Of a stretch of 5,519 bases of DNA, positions 1 to 5,519 are shown piece after piece. Every line of letters starts with the position of its first letter. The first letter of the stretch is position 1. The DNA lies in assembly GCA_002307095.1 (NCBI GenBank), contig DBTO01000192.1, positions 1 to 5,519 of the forward strand, given 5' to 3'. A program made the position numbers and the translations under genes. The stretch comes from Sulfurospirillum sp. UBA1314. GTDB lineage: Bacteria; Campylobacterota; Campylobacteria; Campylobacterales; Sulfurospirillaceae. The notes below the pieces were generated by a model. That model had not been told where the DNA came from, made no database searches, and worked only from the letters and a program-made list of their open reading frames with translations.

Positions 1-962
1 TTGTCAAAGCCGTCATTGTTGTTGCGGTGGTTGCAGGTATGGCAGGGTTTGCAACATTTATTGAACGCAAAGTGTTAGCCTTTATGCAACGCCGTCTAGG
101 ACCCATGAATGTGGGACCGTATGGATTATTGCAACTGGCCGCTGATGGTATTAAACTTTTCACCAAAGAGGACATTGTGCCTCAAAATGCTGTGAAGCCT
201 ATTTTTATGATCGCTCCTGTGATTGCTGCAACAACAGCCTTTGTGGCAATGGCAGCGGTTCCTTATTTTCCTGAGTTTACACTGTTTGGGTATGTGATTC
301 ATCCGATTATCTCCGACATTAACGTAGCACTTTTGTATGTGATGGGCGTGGCATCGGTCGGTATTTACGGGCCTCTCTTAGCCGGTATGAGCAGTGCCAA
401 TAAATGGTCACTTTTGGGTGCAGCGCGCGCTGTTATTCAGATGCTCTCGTTTGAGGTGGTCACGGGTTTATCGGTTCTGGCACCCATTATGATGATAGGT
501 TCTCTCTCTTTGATTGATATTAATGACTATCAAGTTGGTGGGATCATGCATTGGTTGATTTGGAAACAACCCTTAGCCTTTATCTTGTTTGCGATGGCCG
601 GTTTTATGGAAACCAATCGCGCGCCTTTTGATACGATTGAGTTTGAAGCTGAAGTGGTGGCGGGGTATGCGACGGAGTATTCAGGCATGCGTTGGGGTCT
701 CTTTTTCATTGGGGAATATGCCAATATGATCACGATTTCAGTGCTGGTGAGCATCCTTTTTATGGGCGGCTACAATTCACTTTGGTTTATCCCAGGTGCA
801 GTAATGATGTTAATCAAAGTCTCTTTTTGGGTCTTTTTATTTTTATGGGTAAGAGCCGCATGGCCACACATTAGACCCGATCAGTTGATGTGGGTCTGTT
901 GGAAAGTCTTAATGCCTTTAGCGGTGATTAACATCTTAATCACTGGCTTTGTGCTGATTTAG
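1..962 (+). CDS. nuoH: NADH-quinone oxidoreductase subunit H (complex I, partial, 5' end missing)
   Basis: The reading frame is open from the first full codon at position 3 to the TAG at 960-962, giving 319 visible residues. The gene enters from the left. Homology begins before the GTG at 27, so that codon is internal; against remembered E. coli NuoH about 15 N-terminal residues are missing. NuoH is the multi-helix membrane subunit that, with NuoB and NuoD, forms the quinone chamber and links it to the proton-pumping arm. Family signatures, numbered from the codon at 3: ERK near residue 21, RRLGPMNVGPYGLLQLAADG near 30-49, KWSLLGAARA near 134, a conserved Glu in SFEVV near 151, ETNRAPFD at 203-210, then a Glu-rich loop and EYSGMRWGLFFIGEY. 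The C-terminus has RAAWPHIRPDQLMW, where many homologues have Y in place of the second P. The first base of the nuoI Shine-Dalgarno falls inside its stop codon. The assignment is very secure. Confidence 0.97.
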   Translation, partial: VKAVIVVAVVAGMAGFATFIERKVLAFMQRRLGPMNVGPYGLLQLAADGIKLFTKEDIVPQNAVKPIFMIAPVIAATTAFVAMAAVPYFPEFTLFGYVIHPIISDINVALLYVMGVASVGIYGPLLAGMSSANKWSLLGAARAVIQMLSFEVVTGLSVLAPIMMIGSLSLIDINDYQVGGIMHWLIWKQPLAFILFAMAGFMETNRAPFDTIEFEAEVVAGYATEYSGMRWGLFFIGEYANMITISVLVSILFMGGYNSLWFIPGAVMMLIKVSFWVFLFLWVRAAWPHIRPDQLMWVCWKVLMPLAVINILITGFVLI

Positions 963-966
963 GAGG
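961..966 (+). promoter_or_regulatory. Shine-Dalgarno site of nuoI
   Basis: AGGAGG, a full consensus match, lies 5 bases before the ATG at 972 and overlaps the TAG stop of nuoH (960-962). It fixes the nuoI start. Ribosomes ending nuoH sit on this site, which suggests translational coupling (inference). Confidence 0.85.
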
Positions 967-971
967 ATGAA

Positions 972-1586
972 ATGGAATTAAAAGATTTTAAACAACGCAA
1001 TATTTCTCCTGGATACATCTTTTTTGAGGGTGAAAAAGCGCCTGAAACCGGATGGCAAGCGTTTCAAAAAGTGGTTAAACGTACCCTCAAAGGCGAGCTT
1101 TTTGTCGGTCTTTGGATAGTCTTTCGGGAGATGATTCGCTTTGACATTCACACGATTCAATACCCTGCCGAAAAATTTGAGATGAGTCCACGGTATCGCG
1201 CTATTCACCGTTTGCTTCGTCTATTTGAGAGTGGGAGTGAGCGCTGCATCGGGTGTGGATTGTGTGAAAAAATTTGTATTTCAAATTGTATTCGCATGGA
1301 CACACATATTGATGAGAAAAGTCGCAAAGTGGTGAGTGAGTACAGCATTAACTTTGGGCGTTGTATCTTTTGTGGGTATTGCGCTGAGGTCTGTCCTGAA
1401 CTTGCCATCGTGCATGGCGTGGAGTATGAAAATGCGAGTGAACAACGGGCACATTTTGGTCTCAAAGCGGATATGTTAACGCCACTTGATACCTTTAGAG
1501 CCAACGAACAAAAAGAGTTTCCAGGATTTGGTGCATTGAGTGACAATGCCGATGAAGCTGTGAAACAGACACCATTAGCGTATTGA
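972..1586 (+). CDS. nuoI: NADH-quinone oxidoreductase subunit I (2x[4Fe-4S] ferredoxin-like)
   Basis: This 204-residue protein is the only non-integral-membrane subunit in the window. It is a peripheral-arm subunit with two [4Fe-4S] clusters (N6a and N6b in E. coli nomenclature) that pass electrons to NuoB and the quinone. Visible cluster ligands are C92, C95, C98, C102 (CIGCGLCEKIC) and C131, C134, C137, C141 (CIFCGYCAEVCP). As in the family, the last Cys of each motif is expected to bind the other cluster. The first motif is followed by Ile rather than the usual Pro and has an extra Cys at 106. Residues 26-56 match the N-terminal amphipathic region that lies on the membrane, and IQYPAEK (62-68) matches the conserved YP element. 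It is longer than the E. coli protein (about 180 aa), mainly through an N-terminal extension and a polar C-terminal tail (about 165-204). The start is fixed by AGGAGG 5 bases upstream. It lies 9 bases after nuoH. Confidence 0.97.
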   Translation: MELKDFKQRNISPGYIFFEGEKAPETGWQAFQKVVKRTLKGELFVGLWIVFREMIRFDIHTIQYPAEKFEMSPRYRAIHRLLRLFESGSERCIGCGLCEKICISNCIRMDTHIDEKSRKVVSEYSINFGRCIFCGYCAEVCPELAIVHGVEYENASEQRAHFGLKADMLTPLDTFRANEQKEFPGFGALSDNADEAVKQTPLAY

Positions 1587-1589
1587 GGT
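1585..1589 (+). promoter_or_regulatory. Shine-Dalgarno site of nuoJ
   Basis: GAGGT lies 4 bases before the ATG at 1594 and overlaps the TGA stop of nuoI (1584-1586). It is a weaker match than the nuoI and nuoM sites, but it supports this start and termination-coupled initiation. Confidence 0.7.
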
Positions 1590-1593
1590 AGCC

Positions 1594-2148
1594 ATGTATG
1601 AAGTTATAGCATTTTATGTTTTTGCCGCATTGACCATCGGTATGTTTGGAATTGTGGTGACGAGTCGTAATGCACTCTATGCGATGAGCGCACTAGCAGG
1701 TGGCATGATCTTTATCTCGGGCTTCTTTTTTATCTTGGATGCTGAGTTTTTAGGGGTCGTTCAAATCGTCGTTTACTCAGGCGCTATTATGGCACTTTAC
1801 GCATTTGGTATGATGTTCTTTGATACAACACGTGATGTTTCCGAGAAGATGCGTTCCAAAAAAATCGCCTATAGTCTCTCCATCGCCAGTGCGGTTTTGG
1901 TGGTTGCCATTTTATGCGCACCGCTTGTGGGGGAGAGTGTGGAAGCACTGTATCCTAGCATTGAGGGTGTGGGTAATGTGCAGATGATCGGCGTTGTTTT
2001 ATTTACCAAATATTTAGTCCCGTTTGAATTAGCCGCCATCATGCTTTTGGTTGCGATGATCTCAGGCATTGTGCTTGCGAGCAAAAAGATGGATGAGTAT
2101 TTAGCCATCGAAGATGAAGATCCCGAAGATGTAAAGGAGGGCAGATGA
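1594..2148 (+). CDS. nuoJ: NADH-quinone oxidoreductase subunit J
   Basis: This 184-residue membrane protein has the usual five hydrophobic segments of NuoJ, at roughly residues 1-22, 28-49, 53-76, 91-112 and 143-163. NuoJ sits between NuoH and NuoK/NuoA in the membrane arm. Its third helix, with a pi-bulge, is thought to take part in gating the central proton path. That helix is recognisable here as VVQIVVYSGAIMALYAFGMM (55-74). The C-terminal helix region carries the family pattern IGVVLFTKYLVPFE (132-145) followed by a small-residue-rich membrane segment. A charged loop (about 77-90) separates helices 3 and 4, and the tail (about 166-184) is strongly acidic (IEDEDPEDV). The gene starts 7 bases after nuoI. 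Its TGA stop overlaps the nuoK start as ATGA (2145-2148), the clearest coupled junction in the window. Length matches the family and nothing looks broken. Confidence 0.96.
   Translation: MYEVIAFYVFAALTIGMFGIVVTSRNALYAMSALAGGMIFISGFFFILDAEFLGVVQIVVYSGAIMALYAFGMMFFDTTRDVSEKMRSKKIAYSLSIASAVLVVAILCAPLVGESVEALYPSIEGVGNVQMIGVVLFTKYLVPFELAAIMLLVAMISGIVLASKKMDEYLAIEDEDPEDVKEGR
2134..2140 (+). promoter_or_regulatory. Shine-Dalgarno site of nuoK
   Basis: AAGGAGG lies within the last codons of nuoJ, 4 bases before the nuoK ATG at 2145. This strong match confirms that nuoK starts at the ATGA overlap rather than at a later codon. Confidence 0.85.
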
Positions 2149-2447
2149 TCACCTTAACACACTATTTTATTTTAACAGGTATTTTATTTTCCATTGGGCT
2201 TGTCGGTGTGATGCGTCGAACGAACCTTTTAATGCTTTTTTTCTCAACCGAGATTTTACTCAATGCGATTAACGTAGGGTTTGTAGCGGTTTCTAAATAT
2301 TACAATGATCTAAGCGGTCAACTGTTCGCCTTTTTTATCATTGCTGTTGCAGCAAGTGAAGTGGCTGTCGGGCTTGGGCTTCTCATTTTATGGTACAAAC
2401 GCAATGGCTCGGTTGATCTTAACAGCCTTCAGATGATGAAAGGGTAA
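2145..2447 (+). CDS. nuoK: NADH-quinone oxidoreductase subunit K
   Basis: This 100-residue protein has three transmembrane helices (about residues 3-22, 28-50 and 58-84), the normal NuoK size and topology. NuoK is related to the MrpC subunit of Mrp antiporters and forms part of the proton path next to NuoJ and NuoN. The two membrane-buried glutamates known to matter in E. coli, Glu36 and Glu72, are present at exactly those positions, in FFSTEILLNA and AAASEVAVGLGLLI-like contexts (here IAVAASEVAVGLGLL). The cytoplasmic loop RRTN (24-27) keeps the conserved basic residues. The start overlaps the nuoJ stop by four bases and has a strong Shine-Dalgarno site. The TAA stop lies 2 bases before nuoL. 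The protein appears intact and functional. Confidence 0.97.
   Translation: MITLTHYFILTGILFSIGLVGVMRRTNLLMLFFSTEILLNAINVGFVAVSKYYNDLSGQLFAFFIIAVAASEVAVGLGLLILWYKRNGSVDLNSLQMMKG
2441..2444 (+). promoter_or_regulatory. Weak Shine-Dalgarno site of nuoL
   Basis: AGGG (within GAAAGGG), directly before the nuoK TAA, lies 5 bases before the nuoL ATG at 2450. It is the weakest of the five sites, so nuoL translation may depend more on ribosomes finishing nuoK 2 bases upstream (inference). Confidence 0.5.
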
Positions 2448-2449
2448 GC

Positions 2450-4306
2450 ATGGAAAATTATCTTTATACCGCACTTTTTGCGCCCTTGGCAAGTTCTCTG
2501 TTTGTAGCCTTGTTTGCGGCGCGTCCTAAGATGCTCTTTACGGGTATTGTGGCTTCACTGCTTATTGCGATTTCGATGATTGCCTCCTTTGTGTTGCTCA
2601 TTGATGTGAATACTTACGGACCTTTACATGTAAGCATGATGGACTGGATTGCTGCGGGCAATTTGGAAATTCCATTTGGTTTTGTAGTCGATGAAGTCTC
2701 CGTCATTATGATGGTCACGGTTACGCTGGTTTCAACCATCGTTCATATCTATTCTATTGGCTATATGGATCATGATAAAAGCTTTAACCGCTTCTTCTCT
2801 TACCTCTCCGCTTTCGTTTTTTCGATGATGATTTTGGTCATGAGTGACAACTTTGTCGGTCTTTTCATCGGCTGGGAAGGCGTGGGGCTGTGTTCATGGC
2901 TCCTCATTGGTTTTTGGTATCACAAACACTCTGCCTCTTGGGCGGCGAATGAAGCGTTTATCATGAACCGAATTGCCGACCTTGGCATGCTCATGGGACT
3001 TTTTCTGATCTATTGGACGGTTGGTTCATTTCAATACGATGAGTTTTTTGCAAGTGTCAAAACGATGGATCCAACAATTTTGACAACCATTGGTATATTC
3101 CTCTTTATTGGTGCGATGGGTAAATCAGCACAGTTTCCTCTCCACACATGGCTTGCTGATGCGATGGAAGGTCCAACACCGGTTTCAGCATTGATCCACG
3201 CAGCAACGATGGTAACCGCAGGTGTGTATCTGGTCATTCGTTGTGGAGAGCTTTATACGCTTATCCCAGACATTGGCTTTGCCATTGCATCTTTAGGTGC
3301 TTTTGTAGCGCTTTTTGCTGCATCAATGGCTCTTGTGAATAACGATCTTAAACGCATTATCGCCTACTCAACGCTTTCGCAACTGGGCTATATGTTTGTA
3401 GCAGCAGGACTAGGTGCGTATTGGATTGCACTGTTCCATTTGATGACACATGCCTTTTTTAAATCACTGTTATTCTTGGGTGCTGGTAATGTTATGCACG
3501 CGATGCACGATGAACTTAATATCAAAAAGATGGGTGGCTTGTATGGTTCGATGAAAGCAACCGCCATTTTGATGAGTGTGGCTTCGGTAGCATTGGCAGG
3601 TATTTATCCCTTTGCAGGATTTTTTTCCAAAGATAAAATTTTAGAAGTTGCCTTTAATGAGGGGGCATACTTTTTATGGTTTGCCCTTTTCATCGGTGCA
3701 GGACTCACAGCATTTTACAGTTTCCGTTTGGTCATGCTCGTTTTCTTTGGTGAAAAAGAGTATGAAAAGTATGGCATTCATCCGCATGAAGCACAACCTT
3801 TTGTCATTTATGCACTCCTTCCTTTGGGGCTTTTAGCCATTGTGGCAGGATTTTTGGAGCATACATTTGAAGGGTTTGTAACGCGTCTTTTAGCGGAGTA
3901 TGAGATTCACATTGAACACGGCACAGAAGCCCTGCTCATTGCTGCAACTTTAGGCATTGCACTCAGCGGCATCGCGTTTGCGGTTTACATGTACCGACGT
4001 GGAGGCTTCCCCAAATCATGGGAAGAGCGTTTTTGCTACAAACTTTTAAGCAACCAATACTATATACCCAAACTTTATGAGCTCTATATTATGCGTCCTT
4101 TTAGTGCTTTAGCAAACTTTGCATGGCAAAAAATTGATACGAAAGTGGTGGACTTGACAGTGGATTTAATTGCAAAAATGGTGTACTCCACAGGCGAAAA
4201 AAGCAGAAAAATGCAAAGTGGTAACCTTTCCGATATGTTAAGATGGATGGTGGTTGGCATGGTTGTATTACTGATTTTAGCCTTTGTGTATAGACCAATG
4301 GTATAG
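2450..4306 (+). CDS. nuoL: NADH-quinone oxidoreductase subunit L (antiporter-like proton channel)
   Basis: This 618-residue protein is complete and close to the E. coli length (613). NuoL is the distal antiporter-like subunit of the membrane arm, homologous to MrpA/MrpD. It pumps protons and sends a long lateral helix back along NuoM and NuoN. Visible proton-path residues are E143 (IGWEGVG), D177 (MNRIADLG), K225 in GKSAQFPLHTW, H250 in VSALIHAATM, H330 and H334 in LFHLMTHAFFKSLLF with K338, and K394-D395 in FFSKDK. These correspond to E. coli E144, D178, K229, H254, H334, H338, K342 and K399-D400. The C-terminal part fits the lateral helix (about 525-590, charged and amphipathic) followed by the anchoring last helix (about 597-614). 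LADAMEGPTP has Ala where many homologues have Pro. The ATG at 2450 lies 2 bases after nuoK and gives the conserved N-terminus directly. Confidence 0.98.
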   Translation: MENYLYTALFAPLASSLFVALFAARPKMLFTGIVASLLIAISMIASFVLLIDVNTYGPLHVSMMDWIAAGNLEIPFGFVVDEVSVIMMVTVTLVSTIVHIYSIGYMDHDKSFNRFFSYLSAFVFSMMILVMSDNFVGLFIGWEGVGLCSWLLIGFWYHKHSASWAANEAFIMNRIADLGMLMGLFLIYWTVGSFQYDEFFASVKTMDPTILTTIGIFLFIGAMGKSAQFPLHTWLADAMEGPTPVSALIHAATMVTAGVYLVIRCGELYTLIPDIGFAIASLGAFVALFAASMALVNNDLKRIIAYSTLSQLGYMFVAAGLGAYWIALFHLMTHAFFKSLLFLGAGNVMHAMHDELNIKKMGGLYGSMKATAILMSVASVALAGIYPFAGFFSKDKILEVAFNEGAYFLWFALFIGAGLTAFYSFRLVMLVFFGEKEYEKYGIHPHEAQPFVIYALLPLGLLAIVAGFLEHTFEGFVTRLLAEYEIHIEHGTEALLIAATLGIALSGIAFAVYMYRRGGFPKSWEERFCYKLLSNQYYIPKLYELYIMRPFSALANFAWQKIDTKVVDLTVDLIAKMVYSTGEKSRKMQSGNLSDMLRWMVVGMVVLLILAFVYRPMV

Positions 4307-4310
4307 GAGG
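4305..4310 (+). promoter_or_regulatory. Shine-Dalgarno site of nuoM
   Basis: AGGAGG lies 5 bases before the ATG at 4316 and overlaps the TAG stop of nuoL (4304-4306). The arrangement is the same as at the nuoH/nuoI junction. It fixes the nuoM start. Confidence 0.85.
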
Positions 4311-4315
4311 AAGAG

Positions 4316-5519
4316 ATGGAACATATTTTATCACTTCTTGTATTTTTCCCTGCAATGGCAGGACTCTTAGGCTTTTTGGTTGTTAAAGAGAGTATTCGAG
4401 CATATGGCATTAGTGTGAGTGCGATTGAGTTTCTGCTCTCTTTAATGTTATGGATTGGCTATGATAGTGCCAATGCTGGCTATCAATTTGTTGAGTATTA
4501 CCCTTTCATTTCAAGTTATGGCATGAGTTACTACCTTGGCATTGATGGTATTTCACTTTTCTTGGTTATCTTATCGACGTTTATTACGATGATTGCACTC
4601 ATTGCGCTTAGCATTGAAAAAGAGATCAAAAATCTCATTATCTCCGTACTCTTTTTAGAGATGACTATGGTGGGTGTGTTTGTGATCTTAGATGTCATCT
4701 GGTTCTACGCCTTTTGGGAACTCTCGCTGGTGCCGATGCTTTATATCATTGGTGCATGGGGCAGTGTGAACCGTATGTACGCTTCGATTAAGTTTTTCCT
4801 CTACACCTTTGCAGGCTCTGTTTTAATGCTGGTGGGCATCTTATATATGGGCTTTTTATACCATGAAGCAACGGGTATTTGGAGTTTCTCATTGCCAGAT
4901 TGGTATTTATTGCAAGTGCCTTTTGAGACGCAACTGTGGCTGTTTGGAGCCTTCTTCTTAGCGTTTGCCATTAAAGTGCCGATGTTCCCGTTTCATACAT
5001 GGTTACCGTATGCACACGGTCAAGCCCCAACGATTGGCTCCATCCTTTTAGCAGCGGTGCTTCTTAAAATGGGTAGTTACGGCTTTGTGCGTTTTTCACT
5101 CCCACTATTTCCGGATGCGTCGGTCTATTTTCTGATTCCTGTAGCGGTGATTTGTATTATTATGGTGATTTATGCGGCGATGATTGCGTACGCACAAAAA
5201 GATATGAAACAGGTCATTGCCTACAGTTCGATTTCGCATATGGGTATTGTGGTTCTTGGAACCTTTGCGATGAATGCTGAGGGTATTACAGGTTCCATCT
5301 TCTTGATGCTGAGCCATGGTATTGTCAGTGGGGCTCTGTTTATGCTGGTGGGGGTCATTTACGATCGCCGTCATACGAAACTTATGAGTGATTTTGGGGG
5401 TCTCGCTTCCGTGATGCCAAACTTCGCAACCATTTACGGCATTATGCTGATGGCTTCAGTTGGACTTCCGCTTTCCATCGGATTTGTTGGGGAGTTTTTA
5501 TCGTTAGCTGGGTTTTACC
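4316..5519 (+). CDS. nuoM: NADH-quinone oxidoreductase subunit M (antiporter-like proton channel, partial, 3' end missing)
   Basis: The frame is open from the ATG at 4316 to the window edge, giving 401 visible residues, about four fifths of a typical NuoM (around 500 aa). NuoM is the middle antiporter-like subunit of the membrane arm, between NuoL and NuoN. Key residues are E135 (YAFWELSLVPM), K220 (FAIKVPMFPFHTW), K251 (LLKMGSYG), H334 (LSHGIVSGALF) and E393 (GFVGEFLSL). They correspond to E. coli E144, K234, K265, H348 and E407. Glu at 393 where NuoL has Lys is the expected NuoM signature and separates it from NuoL and NuoN. Between these, HTWLPYAHGQAPTIGS (227-242) differs from the common HxWLPDAHxxAPTAGS, and GLPLSIGF (383-390) differs from the common GLPGxxGF. 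The gene lies 9 bases after nuoL and has a consensus Shine-Dalgarno. No frameshift is seen in the visible part. Confidence 0.97.
   Translation, partial: MEHILSLLVFFPAMAGLLGFLVVKESIRAYGISVSAIEFLLSLMLWIGYDSANAGYQFVEYYPFISSYGMSYYLGIDGISLFLVILSTFITMIALIALSIEKEIKNLIISVLFLEMTMVGVFVILDVIWFYAFWELSLVPMLYIIGAWGSVNRMYASIKFFLYTFAGSVLMLVGILYMGFLYHEATGIWSFSLPDWYLLQVPFETQLWLFGAFFLAFAIKVPMFPFHTWLPYAHGQAPTIGSILLAAVLLKMGSYGFVRFSLPLFPDASVYFLIPVAVICIIMVIYAAMIAYAQKDMKQVIAYSSISHMGIVVLGTFAMNAEGITGSIFLMLSHGIVSGALFMLVGVIYDRRHTKLMSDFGGLASVMPNFATIYGIMLMASVGLPLSIGFVGEFLSLAGFY

Noticed and set aside
27..29. GTG at 27 as the true start of nuoH.
   Set aside because: The frame stays open upstream to the window edge and the upstream codons (VKAVIVVAV) continue the expected first helix of NuoH, so the gene starts outside the window.
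1205..1546. Minus-strand 113-codon open frame inside nuoI.
   Set aside because: It lies wholly opposite nuoI, whose cluster motifs prove the + frame. It has no domain and no convincing start context.
3620..3626. Run of seven T in nuoL (also one at 2236-2242 in nuoK) as a possible slippage or phase-variation site.
   Set aside because: Both runs are short, encode conserved Phe-rich residues in frame, and the genes are essential-type subunits. Runs of seven T are expected by chance in AT-rich membrane-protein genes.
4084..4410. Minus-strand open frames of 108 and 84 codons across the nuoL/nuoM junction.
   Set aside because: They lie opposite strongly conserved nuoL and nuoM coding sequence, have no recognisable domain, and overlap each other in different frames. 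They are antisense shadows.
5105..5374. Minus-strand 89-codon open frame rich in His, Asn and Arg.
   Set aside because: It is the complement of hydrophobic nuoM codons. The His/Asn/Arg-rich composition is what antisense of membrane-protein codons gives, and there is no family resemblance.
2450..5519. nuoL and nuoM as Mrp-type Na+/H+ antiporter or hydrogenase (Hyf/Hyc/Ech) membrane subunits.
   Set aside because: The gene order H-I-J-K-L-M, the C-terminal lateral-helix region of NuoL and the Glu (not Lys) at NuoM 393 identify a complex I operon. No hydrogenase or mrp genes are interleaved.
1..5519. Accessory island, mobile element or hidden new system.
   Set aside because: The window is filled end to end by six conserved complex I genes on one strand with gaps of at most 9 bases, similar composition by eye throughout, and no repeats or integrase/transposase sequence.

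Overview
The window is a stretch of a bacterial respiratory complex I (proton-pumping NADH:quinone oxidoreductase type, nuo) operon. All six genes are on the + strand in canonical order: nuoH (5' end cut off by the window), nuoI, nuoJ, nuoK, nuoL and nuoM (3' end cut off). Together they encode most of the membrane arm plus the NuoI ferredoxin-like subunit at the junction with the peripheral arm. The earlier genes (nuoA-D, G and the electron-input genes) should lie to the left, and the rest of nuoM and probably nuoN to the right.

Layout: nuoH 1-962, nuoI 972-1586, nuoJ 1594-2148, nuoK 2145-2447, nuoL 2450-4306, nuoM 4316-5519. Gaps are 9, 7, -4, 2 and 9 bases. Each internal gene has a Shine-Dalgarno-like sequence just before its ATG, several overlapping the previous stop codon. 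I see no promoter, terminator, RNA gene, repeat, mobile element or CRISPR array, and no gene-free stretch longer than 9 bases. This fits one polycistronic transcript with translational coupling, started upstream and ended downstream of the window.

Organism: the protein style resembles Campylobacterota (epsilonproteobacteria), as I remember those sequences. Examples are NuoI with CIGCGLCEKICISNC and CIFCGYCAEVCPELAI, NuoH ending RAAWPHIRPDQLMW...CWKVLMPL, and NuoM with HTWLPYAHGQAPTIGS. Base composition is moderately AT-rich (low to mid 40s % GC by eye, not counted), which would suit a Sulfurospirillum-like or related free-living member better than Campylobacter jejuni. This placement comes from recall, not a search.

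How the genes work together: NuoI carries two [4Fe-4S] clusters that pass electrons toward the quinone site at the NuoH/NuoB/NuoD interface. NuoH, J and K form the proximal membrane domain that transmits the redox energy. NuoL and NuoM are antiporter-like proton channels. The expected lysine, glutamate and histidine residues of the proton pathway are present in K, L and M, so the complex looks functional. The window is an ordinary housekeeping region, and I found no convincing new system. The findings are lineage-specific residue changes and one inference about the electron donor, which would have to be tested outside the window.
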